Source: an uncultured Lachnospiraceae bacterium
GTDB taxonomy: Bacteria; Bacillota; Clostridia; Lachnospirales; Lachnospiraceae
DNA length: 39,721 nucleotides
NCBI GenBank assembly: GCA_905234595.1
Contig: CAJOID010000057.1
Location: 1 to 39,721, forward strand
Direction of reading: 5' to 3'
In this document: piece after piece, positions 8,636 through 17,352 of the stretch
Position numbering within the stretch: position 1 is the first letter of the stretch
How the letters are laid out: each line of letters begins with the position of its first letter
The notes under the pieces: generated by a model
Seen by the model: only the letters and a program-made list of their open reading frames with translations
Database searches by the model: none
What the model was told of the DNA's origin: nothing
Made by a program: the position numbers and the translations under genes

Positions 8636-9844
8636 CTATACAAGATTAACCGTTTCACGGGCGATGGCCAGTTCCTCATTGGTAGGCAGGTTAAATACCT
8701 TTACTTTGGAGTCAACGGCAGAGATCTCGGCTTCATCACCACGAACAGCGTTGACGATCGGATCGAGCTTAACTCCCATGAATCCGAGATACTCGCATAT
8801 CTTAGCACGGACCATGGGGCCGTTCTCTCCCACGCCGGCTGTGAAACAAATAGCATCCACACCGTTCATCGCAGCAGCATATGAGCCGATATACTTGGCT
8901 ACACGCAGACAATATGTCTCGATAGCCCTGATACAATTGGCCTCACCCTTGTTATATCCTGCTTCCAGATCGCGGAAATCAGATGAGAACCCGCCGGACA
9001 GGCCCAGAACACCGGATTTCTTATTAAGAACATCCATCACCTCATCCATCGTAAGATTCTCTTTGGCAGCTATATATTGCATTATCGCAGGATCTATATC
9101 GCCGCTTCTGGTTCCCATGATCACGCCCTCAAGAGGTGTCAGACCCATGGATGTATCCACGCACTTGCCGTTCTGTACGGCGCTCAGTGATGCACCGTTA
9201 CCGAGATGAGCAACTATGATCTTCAGCTCGGATATGTCGCGTCCCATGAGCTGTGCACATCTGGATGACACAAAAGCGTGGCTGGTTCCGTGGAATCCGT
9301 ATCTCCTGACTCTGTATTTCTCATAATATTCATAAGGAAGGCCGTACAGATATGCCTTCTCGGGCATGGTCTGATGGAATGCCGTATCAAATACAGCCAC
9401 CTGAGGCACACCGGGCATCAGTCTCTCGCACGCATCTATACCGATGAGATTGGCGGGATTATGAAGAGGTGCCAGATCAGAACACTTGCGGATAGCCTCC
9501 TTGACCTTTTCGTCTATGATCACGCTGGTCGAGAACTCTTCTCCGCCGTGAACCACACGATGACCCACGGCATCGATCTCACCCAGATCATCAATCACTC
9601 CGTGCTCCGTATCGGTCAGGGCATCGATAACCAGCTGAACGGCTACGGTATGATCCTTCATCGGAGTAACGGTGGTGATCTTGTCATGAACCGTAGATTT
9701 TCCTCCGAGAGGCGTATACACGATCTGGCTTCCGTCTATGCCGATACGCTCACACAGGCCCTTGGCCAGTACATCCTCGCTGACTGAGTCTATGAGCTGA
9801 AACTTAAGTGATGATGAACCGCAGTTGATAACAAGAATTTTCAT
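8636..9844 (-). CDS. ackA: Acetate kinase
   Basis: The enzyme converts acetyl phosphate and ADP to acetate and ATP, the energy-yielding end of anaerobic acetate fermentation. The 402-residue protein has NCGSSSLK near the N-terminus, HRVVHGGE, FDTAFHQTMP, HLGNGASL and FTAGVGENG, all typical of the ASKHA-fold acetate kinases. The start at 9844 (MKILVINCGSSS) is set by the family N-terminus and by GAGG seven bases upstream. The frame stays open further upstream, into pta, but that part has no homology. It follows pta by 13 nt, so the two steps of acetyl-CoA to acetate are cotranscribed. Cytoplasmic. Confidence 0.97.
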   Translation of the reverse strand: MKILVINCGSSSLKFQLIDSVSEDVLAKGLCERIGIDGSQIVYTPLGGKSTVHDKITTVTPMKDHTVAVQLVIDALTDTEHGVIDDLGEIDAVGHRVVHGGEEFSTSVIIDEKVKEAIRKCSDLAPLHNPANLIGIDACERLMPGVPQVAVFDTAFHQTMPEKAYLYGLPYEYYEKYRVRRYGFHGTSHAFVSSRCAQLMGRDISELKIIVAHLGNGASLSAVQNGKCVDTSMGLTPLEGVIMGTRSGDIDPAIMQYIAAKENLTMDEVMDVLNKKSGVLGLSGGFSSDFRDLEAGYNKGEANCIRAIETYCLRVAKYIGSYAAAMNGVDAICFTAGVGENGPMVRAKICEYLGFMGVKLDPIVNAVRGDEAEISAVDSKVKVFNLPTNEELAIARETVNLV

Positions 9845-9857
9845 TAGTCTACCTCTT

Positions 9858-10859
9858 TTACTGTAATTGTGCCTGTACTGCCGTAAGTGCCACAACGCCG
9901 ACGATATCTTCCCATGAGCAGCCGCGTGACAGATCGTTAACAGGCTTGGCGATACCCTGGAGCATAGGTCCGTACGCCTCGGCACCGCCCAGTCTCTGTA
10001 CCAGTTTATAACCGATATTACCGGCATCCAGATTGGGGAATATCAACACATTTGCCTTACCTGCGACTTCGGATCCCGGAGCCTTGGACTTCGCGATATG
10101 CGGAACAAGCGCGGCATCTGTCTGAAGTTCACCATCGATCATAAGAGACGGATACTCTTCATGAGCTATGCGCACAGCTTCTGTAACCTTGTCAACCAGG
10201 GGATGCTTGGCACTGCCCTTGGTCGAATGCGACAGCATGGCGATGATCGGCTTTGATCCGACAAGAGACTTGAAACTCTTGGCAGATGTATCGGCTATGG
10301 CGGCAAGTTCCTCGGAATTAGGATCCTGATTCAGACCGCAGTCAGCGAACAGGAATGTACCGTTATCACCATACTGGCAATTAGGAACGTCCAGTATGAA
10401 GAAAGCGCTTACCAGTTTTACACCGGGTGCAGTCTTAAGTATCTGAAGTGCGGGGCGAAGTGTATCGGCTGTAGGATGACATGCACCTGCGACCATACCG
10501 TCGGCATCGTTTGCCTTGACCATGACCACGCCGAATGTCAGCGGATCATCCAGCAGTACTTCTCTGGCCTTTTCAGGTGTCATCCCTTTTGCCTTACGTG
10601 TCTCATAGAGCAGATCAACGTATTCATCGAATTTATCGAACTTCAGAGGATCTATGACTTTAACTCCTGTCAGATCGACTTCCAGCCATCCGGCACCATC
10701 CATGATCTTCTCTTCATTACCGATCATGATGATATCGGCTATTCCTTCTTCAAGGATATGCGAAGCTGCGATCAGTGTCCTCTTGTCATTGGTCTCGGGC
10801 AGAACGATCGTACGCCTGTCCATTCTGGCTTTTTCTTTGATTCCGTCAATGTAACCCAT
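9858..10859 (-). CDS. pta: Phosphate acetyltransferase
   Basis: Pta exchanges CoA of acetyl-CoA for phosphate, giving acetyl phosphate for AckA. The protein of 333 residues has the length of the short, single-domain Pta. Recognisable stretches include IVLPETNDKRT, VAGACHPTADTLRPAL, FADCGLNQDPN, MLSHSTKGSAKHP and NVLIFPNLDAGNIGYKL. It lies 17 nt behind a c-di-GMP phosphodiesterase gene and 13 nt ahead of ackA. The C-terminus LSRGCSWEDIVGVVALTA is complete. Confidence 0.96.
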   Translation of the reverse strand: MGYIDGIKEKARMDRRTIVLPETNDKRTLIAASHILEEGIADIIMIGNEEKIMDGAGWLEVDLTGVKVIDPLKFDKFDEYVDLLYETRKAKGMTPEKAREVLLDDPLTFGVVMVKANDADGMVAGACHPTADTLRPALQILKTAPGVKLVSAFFILDVPNCQYGDNGTFLFADCGLNQDPNSEELAAIADTSAKSFKSLVGSKPIIAMLSHSTKGSAKHPLVDKVTEAVRIAHEEYPSLMIDGELQTDAALVPHIAKSKAPGSEVAGKANVLIFPNLDAGNIGYKLVQRLGGAEAYGPMLQGIAKPVNDLSRGCSWEDIVGVVALTAVQAQLQ

Positions 10860-10876
10860 GTTTATACCTTCTTTCT

Positions 10877-12931
10877 TTATCTGTAGAAGCTGACGCCCAC
10901 GATTATCTGGGGGCGTCCGTTCTCCTCATACATTGTAGCCTTCAGATTCACATATTCAGGTTTATCGTTAATGATCAATCGATAGATCATGATGAACTGG
11001 CTGTTCTTATCGATCTCTTCTATCATCCTTTCACGTGTAAACATGGCGTTAAAGAGATCAACATCCTCCGAATAGATGACCCGAAGGCTTTCTTCACGCG
11101 CATTTTTGAAAAAGTCATCTCCGGATTTGCTTATCTTAAGCTCGGCATACTGGTCATTGGAGCTGTACTCCATATAGCTGCCCGTATCGGGATCGACGAT
11201 GTATATACAGATAAAATCTCCGACCAGAGCCATAACACGTTCGTAGGTCCTGCGCTCTTCATCAAGCCTCTCATATTCCTTCTGCAGCCGGACCTGTGTA
11301 TCAACACTGTTGACACCAATGATCAGCTGATCGGTACCGATCCGGACACTCTTCATATTCACGTAAACAGCCTCGCCGTCCACAAGCAGACGGTATCCGA
11401 TCATAAACGCACCGTCTTCGTCTATGGTTCTGAGCACATTCTCTCTGTTGAATTCGGATATGAACCTCTCACGGTCATCAGGATGAAGGATCTCGCCTGC
11501 ATCCCTGCGGCTGGCAGCAAAGAAATCGGTTCCGGTGCGCTTGGCCGAAAGTGAATCATCAACGGATGAATGTGAATACTCCGTAAAATGCTCGTTCTCA
11601 AGATCAACATAGAACAGATACAGATAGTCCGAAGAAAGAGCACGTGCGATCTGCTCATAATTGATCTCTATATCTTCATCCGGTTCGACTATTTCAAGTA
11701 TCACGACCGCACAGGCAGTAACACCCCTGACCGGATTATCCGCTATCCTGCAGACAACAGCGTGCAGCATCGATCCATCCCGGAGAACCTCTCTGAAGAA
11801 AACCCTGCCTCCATCGGCCGCAACCTGCTTAACGGTAGATGCAAACATGGAACCCGTGGAAAAATCCATGAAATCTTTAAATTCAAATCTCTGCCCTACA
11901 TGGACAGCATCAAAAAATCTCTGTGAAAACGTAGTATATGCAGGATTACACCGTCTGATCACAAATCCCTCGGGATCGACCTCAAATACCCCCATGGGAA
12001 GCGTGTCAAAATACCTGTGCATGGTATTTTCGCTGCCGGGCTCGGTATTGTCATCACCGCCGAGGGCTATTACCGACAGATCATACAGGTTGATACGCCC
12101 CATCGAATCATAATAGGCACTCTCTTCGGGATTCTCGAAACCTATCTGTATGCCTTTATCATATCGTGCCAGTATCTCCTGAAGGGAAACGGGCCTGCAG
12201 AAATGGTAACCCTGCATCTTATTACAGCCGATCTCACGCAGGAATCTTGCCTGTTCGGGCGTCTCAACACCCTCAGTAATAGTCCTGATCCCCAGAGCCA
12301 TCGCCATTCTCATCAGTTCCGCAAGCATGATCCTCGCCTTATCATGCTCAAAGTGCTCCATGAACTTGATATCAAACTTTATGTGTTCGAAGCTGATCTC
12401 CTCAAGTACATCCAGTGATGAATACCCGCTCCCGAAATCATCCATCCATACATGAAATCCGAGCGACTGGAACCTTTCGATCTGTCCCTTCATGTATTCC
12501 AGATCGGATGCCAGAACATTCTCAGTGATCTCAATGATCAGTTTGTCCCTGGACAGTCCTGCGGCATCTACACGTTTACGTATCTCTTCAACTATGTCGC
12601 ACACGTCGAAGTCGGTCCTGGACAGGTTTACGGAGATCGGAACAACGTAGAGTCCGGCATCAGCCTGTGTTTTCATCTTCTTAAGGACTTCATCTACGAT
12701 CTTGAGATCAAGTTTATAAATCAGCTTGTTAGCTTCAAGGATCGGAATGAATCTGTCCGGAGACAGTCTCCCATACTCAGGATCTATCCATCTGGCCAGT
12801 GCCTCTTCCTCGCATACTTTGCCGCTTGACGAACGCACTATGGGCATATAGTAGGCCTGTATCCAGTCTTCGGAAATGGCGCGGTCCAGATTATCGATTA
12901 TGTAACACAGATCAAAGTCAGATTTTCTCAT
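10877..12931 (-). CDS. EAL-domain c-di-GMP phosphodiesterase with C-terminal PAS-like sensor domains
   Basis: This protein of about 684 residues begins with an EAL domain (about residues 10-255) that hydrolyses cyclic di-GMP to pGpG. The catalytic and metal-binding positions look intact: EALARW, VNLSR, ITENV, MDDFGSGYSSL, FDIKF, ITEGVETPEQ and MQGYHFCRP. A PAS-like region follows at about 305-410. Two similar repeats at about 425-545 and 560-684 share the pattern YLFYVDLENEHFTEYS / CIYIVDPDTGSYMEYS, suggesting an internal duplication of a sensor domain. No GGDEF domain and no membrane segment were seen, so it is probably a cytosolic sensor-enzyme. I chose the second ATG, which has GGAGG six bases upstream. 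It lies 17 nt before pta, so it may share a transcript with pta-ackA. The ligand is unknown. Confidence 0.88.
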   Translation of the reverse strand: MRKSDFDLCYIIDNLDRAISEDWIQAYYMPIVRSSSGKVCEEEALARWIDPEYGRLSPDRFIPILEANKLIYKLDLKIVDEVLKKMKTQADAGLYVVPISVNLSRTDFDVCDIVEEIRKRVDAAGLSRDKLIIEITENVLASDLEYMKGQIERFQSLGFHVWMDDFGSGYSSLDVLEEISFEHIKFDIKFMEHFEHDKARIMLAELMRMAMALGIRTITEGVETPEQARFLREIGCNKMQGYHFCRPVSLQEILARYDKGIQIGFENPEESAYYDSMGRINLYDLSVIALGGDDNTEPGSENTMHRYFDTLPMGVFEVDPEGFVIRRCNPAYTTFSQRFFDAVHVGQRFEFKDFMDFSTGSMFASTVKQVAADGGRVFFREVLRDGSMLHAVVCRIADNPVRGVTACAVVILEIVEPDEDIEINYEQIARALSSDYLYLFYVDLENEHFTEYSHSSVDDSLSAKRTGTDFFAASRRDAGEILHPDDRERFISEFNRENVLRTIDEDGAFMIGYRLLVDGEAVYVNMKSVRIGTDQLIIGVNSVDTQVRLQKEYERLDEERRTYERVMALVGDFICIYIVDPDTGSYMEYSSNDQYAELKISKSGDDFFKNAREESLRVIYSEDVDLFNAMFTRERMIEEIDKNSQFIMIYRLIINDKPEYVNLKATMYEENGRPQIIVGVSFYR

Positions 12932-13002
12932 AAGCATCCTCCCTCAGATGTCAAGAAAACGCGTCGGTCGGATTCAGTCTCAGCACGGGAGTCTGTCCTT
13001 TA

Positions 13003-13011
13003 AGAATACCA
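13003..13011 (-). promoter_or_regulatory. Candidate extended -10 element for the EAL gene
   Basis: TGGTATTCT on the minus strand fits an extended -10 box with weak -35 support. The start would be near 12996, about 65 nt before the EAL gene. It overlaps the divergent intergenic region of about 125 bp shared with the ABC-F promoter. Confidence 0.35.
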
Positions 13012-13025
13012 CATTAAGGCGTGTC

Positions 13026-13054
13026 TTAACAGTCATATGTTTATGTGCTACTAT
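13026..13054 (+). promoter_or_regulatory. Sigma-A promoter of the ABC-F gene, implying a leaderless mRNA
   Basis: TTAACA (13026-13031) and TACTAT (13049-13054) are separated by exactly 17 nt. The expected start, seven bases after the -10 box, is base 13061, which is the A of the ATG of the ABC-F gene. No Shine-Dalgarno sequence lies before that ATG. Confidence 0.6.
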
Positions 13055-13060
13055 AGACAA

Positions 13061-15022
13061 ATGATACTTTCAGCAGGCAATATATCAAAAGCTTATAACG
13101 AGATCCCCGTACTTAAGAACGCTTCTTTTCATATCGAAGAACACGACCGTGCCGCCATCGTGGGCCCTAACGGCTGCGGCAAGACCACACTAATACGGAT
13201 ACTGGTAGGACAGCTGGCCGCCGATGAAGGAACCGTTGCCATATCCCGTGACACCACCGTCGGTTATCTCGAGCAGGATGTCTCAACCAGGTTCAACGGT
13301 ACCATCATGGAAGTACTCATGAGCACCAGGCAGGATATACTCGATATCGAAGATCAGATAAACGGCATGAACTCCGAGGCCGACACTCTCTCGGGCGAAG
13401 CTCTCGATAAGCATATCGAAGCTCTGACTTCTGTCAGGGAGAAATACGAGGCTCTGGACGGATACTCATACAGATCGAGGGTGACAGGAATCTACAAGGG
13501 TCTAGGATTTACTGATTCCGATCGAGGTAAAACGGCGGATACGCTCTCGGGTGGTGAGAAAATGCGACTCAAACTCGGCATGACACTTCTGTCCTCTCCC
13601 GATATCCTGATAATGGACGAGCCCACCAACCATCTTGATATGAATTCCCTGGCCTGGCTTGAAGGATACCTGCGCAGTTATCCCGGCACGGTTATTGTCG
13701 TAAGCCATGACCGCTATTTCCTCGACCGTGTTGTAAACAAGATCATAGAGATAGATATGGGAGAGGTCACACTCTTTACCGGCAATTATTCGGACTATGC
13801 GGTAAAAAAGGAAATCGTCCGCACCGAGCGTATGAATGCCTACATAAAGCAGCAGGACAATATCCGTCATCAGGAGGAAGTAATCCGCAAGCTCCAGTCA
13901 TTCAACCGCGAAAAGAGCATCAAGCGTGCCGAGAGCCGTAAAAAGATGCTCGATAAGATCGAACGTCTGGAAAAGCCCAGAGAATACAATTCCGACATGA
14001 AGATCGTCCTCGAGCCGTGTATCGAGAGCGGCAAGGACGTTCTGAGCATACAGCACCTGACCAAAGCTTATGACGGCAGAACACTCTTCGCCGATCAGAG
14101 CATAGAGATCAAACGCGGTGAGCACGTGGCCATAATCGGTGACAACGGAACAGGTAAGACTACTTTACTTAAGATGATCAACGGACTGGAACTACCCGAT
14201 GAAGGTGTTATAGAGATCGGAACCAAAGTTCATATCGCATATTATGACCAGGAGCATCACGTCCTGAACGACGATAAGACTCTGTTTCAGGAGATTTCGG
14301 ATACCTATCCTAAAATGACAGAGACTGAGATCCGCAATACTCTCGCTGCTTTTCTCTTTACGGGTGACGATGTGTTCAAGCTTATCGGCTCTCTCTCCGG
14401 CGGCGAAAAAGGACGCCTGTCCCTCGCCAAGCTGATGCTCTCCGAAGCCAATCTGCTGATACTCGACGAGCCCACCAACCACCTGGATATCACATCCAGA
14501 GAGATACTCGAAGATGCTATAAACCACTATACCGGTACGGTACTGTACGTCTCTCACGACAGATATTTCATAGACCGTACCGCCGAAAGGATAATAGAGC
14601 TTGCAGGATGCGAGTTTACCGTATACGAAGGTGATTACACATACTATACCTACAAGAGCGCCGAGCTGAAGGAAGCCAACATCGTACCCTCTTCCGTACA
14701 GTTATCCTCCGGTGTTCACGGTACGATCCCGGTAGCCGGTTCTCCATCCGCTAACCCCTCAGCAAGTGCCGCTTCAGGTGCAGCAGACTATCAGGAGCAG
14801 AAAAGACAGGCAGCCGAGAAACGCAAGCGTGAAAACGAACTCAAGAAATGCGAAGATGAGATCGAACGTCTTGAGAAAGAAAACAGCGACCTCGAACAGC
14901 AGATGACTCTGCCCGAGATCGCCACTAATTCAGTTAAACTGCAGGAAGTCTCCTCAAAGCTGGATGCCAATAATACACGACTGGCAGAACTGATGGAGAT
15001 GTGGGAAAGGTTATCCGAATAG
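13061..15022 (+). CDS. ABC-F family ATP-binding protein
   Basis: This soluble tandem ABC ATPase of 653 residues has no membrane domain. Domain 1 has Walker A GPNGCGKTT at residues 35-43, signature LSGGEKMRLKLGMTLL and Walker B LIMDEPTNHLD. Domain 2 has GDNGTGKTT, LSGGEKGRLSLAKLML and LILDEPTNHLD. A charged interdomain linker of about 80 residues corresponds to the P-site tRNA interaction motif of the family. The C-terminus has an Ala/Ser-rich spacer and a coiled coil, as in Uup/YdiF-type members. ABC-F proteins bind the ribosomal E site and act in translation or antibiotic protection; which role applies here is open. The start at 13061 is chosen because an earlier ATG at 13037 lies inside the promoter. 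It is the only plus-strand gene and converges with icd, with 10 nt between the stops. Confidence 0.92.
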   Translation: MILSAGNISKAYNEIPVLKNASFHIEEHDRAAIVGPNGCGKTTLIRILVGQLAADEGTVAISRDTTVGYLEQDVSTRFNGTIMEVLMSTRQDILDIEDQINGMNSEADTLSGEALDKHIEALTSVREKYEALDGYSYRSRVTGIYKGLGFTDSDRGKTADTLSGGEKMRLKLGMTLLSSPDILIMDEPTNHLDMNSLAWLEGYLRSYPGTVIVVSHDRYFLDRVVNKIIEIDMGEVTLFTGNYSDYAVKKEIVRTERMNAYIKQQDNIRHQEEVIRKLQSFNREKSIKRAESRKKMLDKIERLEKPREYNSDMKIVLEPCIESGKDVLSIQHLTKAYDGRTLFADQSIEIKRGEHVAIIGDNGTGKTTLLKMINGLELPDEGVIEIGTKVHIAYYDQEHHVLNDDKTLFQEISDTYPKMTETEIRNTLAAFLFTGDDVFKLIGSLSGGEKGRLSLAKLMLSEANLLILDEPTNHLDITSREILEDAINHYTGTVLYVSHDRYFIDRTAERIIELAGCEFTVYEGDYTYYTYKSAELKEANIVPSSVQLSSGVHGTIPVAGSPSANPSASAASGAADYQEQKRQAAEKRKRENELKKCEDEIERLEKENSDLEQQMTLPEIATNSVKLQEVSSKLDANNTRLAELMEMWERLSE

Positions 15023-15032
15023 ATTACGGCCC

Positions 15033-16235
15033 CTATTTAATGCTGTCGTATGTCTTACGTATCTCTCGGATGAATTCCTGAGAATTAAGCACGGTCACAT
15101 TATCAAGTGTAGTGATCAGTGCCAGATCCTTGGTCATCTTACCGGACTCTATCGTCCATAAAACCGCCCGTTCCATATCATTTGCATATGTGATCAGCTC
15201 TTCTATACCATCCAGTTCACCGCGCTTACGCAGCGCACCCGTCCAGGCAAATATAGTCGCTACTGAGTTGGTAGAAGTCTCCTCTCCTGCCAGATGCTTA
15301 TAATAATGCCTCTGTACCGTGCCGTGGGCAGCTTCATACTCATATACGCCGCTGGGGCTGACCAGTACGGATGTCATCATGGCCAGTGAACCGAAGGCAG
15401 ATGAGACCATATCACTCATTACATCGCCGTCATAGTTCTTGCAGGCCCATATGAACCCGCCCTTGCTCTTCATGACTCTGGCTACCGCATCATCTATGAG
15501 TGTATAGAAATAGGTGATGCCTATCTCTTCGAACTTATCCTTGTATTCGTTATCATACAGATCCTGGAATATATCCTTGAATCTGTGATCATATTTCTTC
15601 GATATGGTATCCTTGGTCGAAAACCACAGATCCTGCTTCGTATCGATAGCATACTTGAAGCATGCATGTGCAAAACTGGTGATGGAAGCATCTGTGTTAT
15701 GCATACCCTGGATCACGCCGGGGCCTTTGAAGTCCTGGATGGTTTCACGGATCTCAGTTCCGTCTTCACCGGTATATACGAGTTCAGCCCTGCCTGCACC
15801 GGGAACACGGATCTCCACATTCTTATATACATCGCCATAAGCATGACGCGCGAGTGTAATGGGTTTCTTCCAGTTACGTACGCAGGGTTCGATCCCTTTT
15901 ACCACGATCGGAGCTCTGAATACTGTGCCGTCCAGAGCCGCTCTGATCGTTCCGTTAGGACTCTTCCACATGGACTTAAGCTTATACTCATCCATACGCG
16001 CGGCATTCGGTGTGATCGTGGCACACTTGACAGCCACACCGAGACGCTTCGTAGCTTCCGCCGAATCTATCGTGACCTGATCATCGGTCTCATTCCTGTT
16101 TTCGAGACCCAGATCATAGTACTCTGTCTTTAGATCGATATATGGCAGGATCAGCTCATCCTTGATCATCTGCCACAGGATCCTGGTCATCTCATCTCCG
16201 TCCATCTCAACGAGAGGGGTGGTCATGTTTATCAT
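15033..16235 (-). CDS. icd: NADP-dependent isocitrate dehydrogenase, eukaryote-like dimeric type
   Basis: The enzyme oxidises isocitrate to 2-oxoglutarate with NADP+, here probably to supply glutamate carbon in an anaerobe. The 400-residue sequence resembles the IDH1-type subfamily rather than E. coli Icd: [15 protein letters not shown] at the N-terminus, [52 protein letters not shown] and [15 protein letters not shown]. The isocitrate-binding serine lies in SPNGTIR. The start has AGGAG eight bases upstream. It follows a GntR regulator by 28 nt, and the pair is probably cotranscribed. No citrate synthase or aconitase gene is in the window. Confidence 0.94.
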   Translation of the reverse strand: MINMTTPLVEMDGDEMTRILWQMIKDELILPYIDLKTEYYDLGLENRNETDDQVTIDSAEATKRLGVAVKCATITPNAARMDEYKLKSMWKSPNGTIRAALDGTVFRAPIVVKGIEPCVRNWKKPITLARHAYGDVYKNVEIRVPGAGRAELVYTGEDGTEIRETIQDFKGPGVIQGMHNTDASITSFAHACFKYAIDTKQDLWFSTKDTISKKYDHRFKDIFQDLYDNEYKDKFEEIGITYFYTLIDDAVARVMKSKGGFIWACKNYDGDVMSDMVSSAFGSLAMMTSVLVSPSGVYEYEAAHGTVQRHYYKHLAGEETSTNSVATIFAWTGALRKRGELDGIEELITYANDMERAVLWTIESGKMTKDLALITTLDNVTVLNSQEFIREIRKTYDSIK

Positions 16236-16263
16236 AGTGTATCTCCTTTAAATAACCCGGGTA

Positions 16264-16956
16264 TTATTCGGGACTTCCGTACAGATTATAGAGGCCGTTA
16301 TCCACCATATTCTGGTAAGCATTGTTGATATGCTTGTTCGCCAGTTTCTCGGCCTGCTTATGGTCATGAGCCTTAATGGCTTCCATGATCGCGCGGTGTT
16401 CCTCATTGGATACCGTACCGCGGCTGGTGGAAAGAGTTTTCTTACGAATACGCAGTACGTACTGATGATAGTCTTTCAGCAGGTTCTCGAGCATCTTGGA
16501 ATCACAGGCTTCATACAGAATGTCATGGAAACGGTTATCAAGCTCCGCCATCTGGTCCATATGCCCTTTAGACGCGTGAAATTCACCGAGGTATATATTC
16601 TCCTCCATCTCCTCAAGCTGCTCATCGGTGATATGATCACATGCAAGTCTGGCACACAGGCCCTCCAGATGAGAACGTATCATGTAGATATCCTTCACAT
16701 CCTTGCCGGTGATACCGGTCACAAAAGCGCCCTTATTGGGGATGATAGTGATCAGCCCTTCAAGCTCCAGCTGTCTGAAAGCCTCTCTGACCGGTGTACG
16801 GCTGACCCCGAGTTCTTCGCCTATGGATATCTCCCTGAGTTCTTCATTTTCCTTGAGTTTGCCGCTCAGAATGTCCTCACGCAGACGGTTGTATACACGA
16901 CCACGCAGGGAATATTTGTCTGTTACTTCTTTTTTTACGTCATTATTTTCACTCAT
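16264..16956 (-). CDS. GntR/FadR-family transcriptional regulator (FCD domain)
   Basis: This regulator is about 230 residues long. The N-terminal winged helix-turn-helix (about residues 15-80) includes LREDILSGKL, ISIGEELGVSRTPVREAFRQ and LEGLITIIPNKGAFV, the usual GntR pattern. The C-terminal all-helical FCD domain has RSHLEGLCARLA, LDNRFHDILYEACDS and NEEHRAIMEAIKAHD, with acidic and histidine residues placed as in metal-binding FCD proteins. It probably binds a small carboxylate and controls itself and icd, the next gene. The ATG at 16956 is chosen because upstream initiation would start inside the -10 box. A palindrome TTGTATACAA overlaps that box and is a good autoregulatory operator candidate. 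No Shine-Dalgarno sequence is present. Confidence 0.88.
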   Translation of the reverse strand: MSENNDVKKEVTDKYSLRGRVYNRLREDILSGKLKENEELREISIGEELGVSRTPVREAFRQLELEGLITIIPNKGAFVTGITGKDVKDIYMIRSHLEGLCARLACDHITDEQLEEMEENIYLGEFHASKGHMDQMAELDNRFHDILYEACDSKMLENLLKDYHQYVLRIRKKTLSTSRGTVSNEEHRAIMEAIKAHDHKQAEKLANKHINNAYQNMVDNGLYNLYGSPE

Positions 16957-16963
16957 AATCAAG

Positions 16964-16992
16964 ATTGTATACAATAATACAATTTAAGTCAA
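16964..16992 (-). promoter_or_regulatory. GntR gene promoter with overlapping palindromic operator
   Basis: On the minus strand TTGACT (16987-16992) and TACAAT (16964-16969) are separated by exactly 17 nt. A perfect 10-bp palindrome TTGTATACAA (16965-16974) covers the -10 box and matches the general form of FCD-type operators. The expected start (about 16957) is within a base of the ATG at 16956, so the mRNA would be leaderless. Confidence 0.65.
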
Positions 16993-16998
16993 GCGCAT

Positions 16999-17041
16999 AA
17001 AAAGACCACTCCGTTAAGCCTTAGCTTACGAAGTGGCCTAT
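16999..17041 (-). terminator. Rho-independent terminator downstream of the small-gene pair
   Basis: On the minus strand a long imperfect stem, with a GGCCACT / AGTGGTC base and a further paired segment inside, is followed by five T. It begins a few bases after the stop of the 101-residue gene and ends just before the GntR promoter. Confidence 0.75.
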
Positions 17042-17044
17042 TTA

Positions 17045-17350
17045 TCAACTTATTGCATTAGTGTATTGCTCCCAGTACCTCAATATATATCTGTCGTCTG
17101 TTTCACCTGAAAGCCATCTTCGGATCTCATTTTCTTCGGATATCAACTCGCGTTCTCTGCCATGATTCTTAGGATCTTCACACGTCATATTGATTAGCCG
17201 GTCTATCTTATCCATATAGGATTCCGTATGATCTTCGGAAGTCTTCCCGGAGAGGTAGTTATTTCTCGCCCTAACCAGCCGAACTACTTCTCCATGAATA
17301 TTCGACATCTGTTCCTTAATATCATACTTATACCATCGTTCAGCATCCAT
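17045..17350 (-). CDS. Hypothetical protein, 101 residues
   Basis: I do not recognise this protein. It is charged and looks mostly helical (for example IHGEVVRLVRARNNYLSG and SEENEIRRWLSG), with no signal peptide or membrane segment. The ATG at 17350 lies 2 nt after the stop of the remnant frame of the upstream DUF5674-like gene, so it is probably translationally coupled to it. A later ATG with AAGGA before it (residue 15) is an alternative start. A terminator follows directly. The pair sits behind a large surface-protein gene and may be an accessory module. Confidence 0.55.
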   Translation of the reverse strand: MDAERWYKYDIKEQMSNIHGEVVRLVRARNNYLSGKTSEDHTESYMDKIDRLINMTCEDPKNHGRERELISEENEIRRWLSGETDDRYILRYWEQYTNAIS

Positions 17351-17352
17351 AT

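Noticed and set aside
9845-10027. An extended N-terminus of acetate kinase
   Set aside because: The extra 61 codons overlap pta and resemble nothing in the family; the start at 9844 has a good ribosome-binding site and the usual N-terminus.
12932-13020. A riboswitch, such as a c-di-GMP aptamer, upstream of the EAL gene
   Set aside because: The leader is only about 65 nt and shows no conserved aptamer core or terminator stem.
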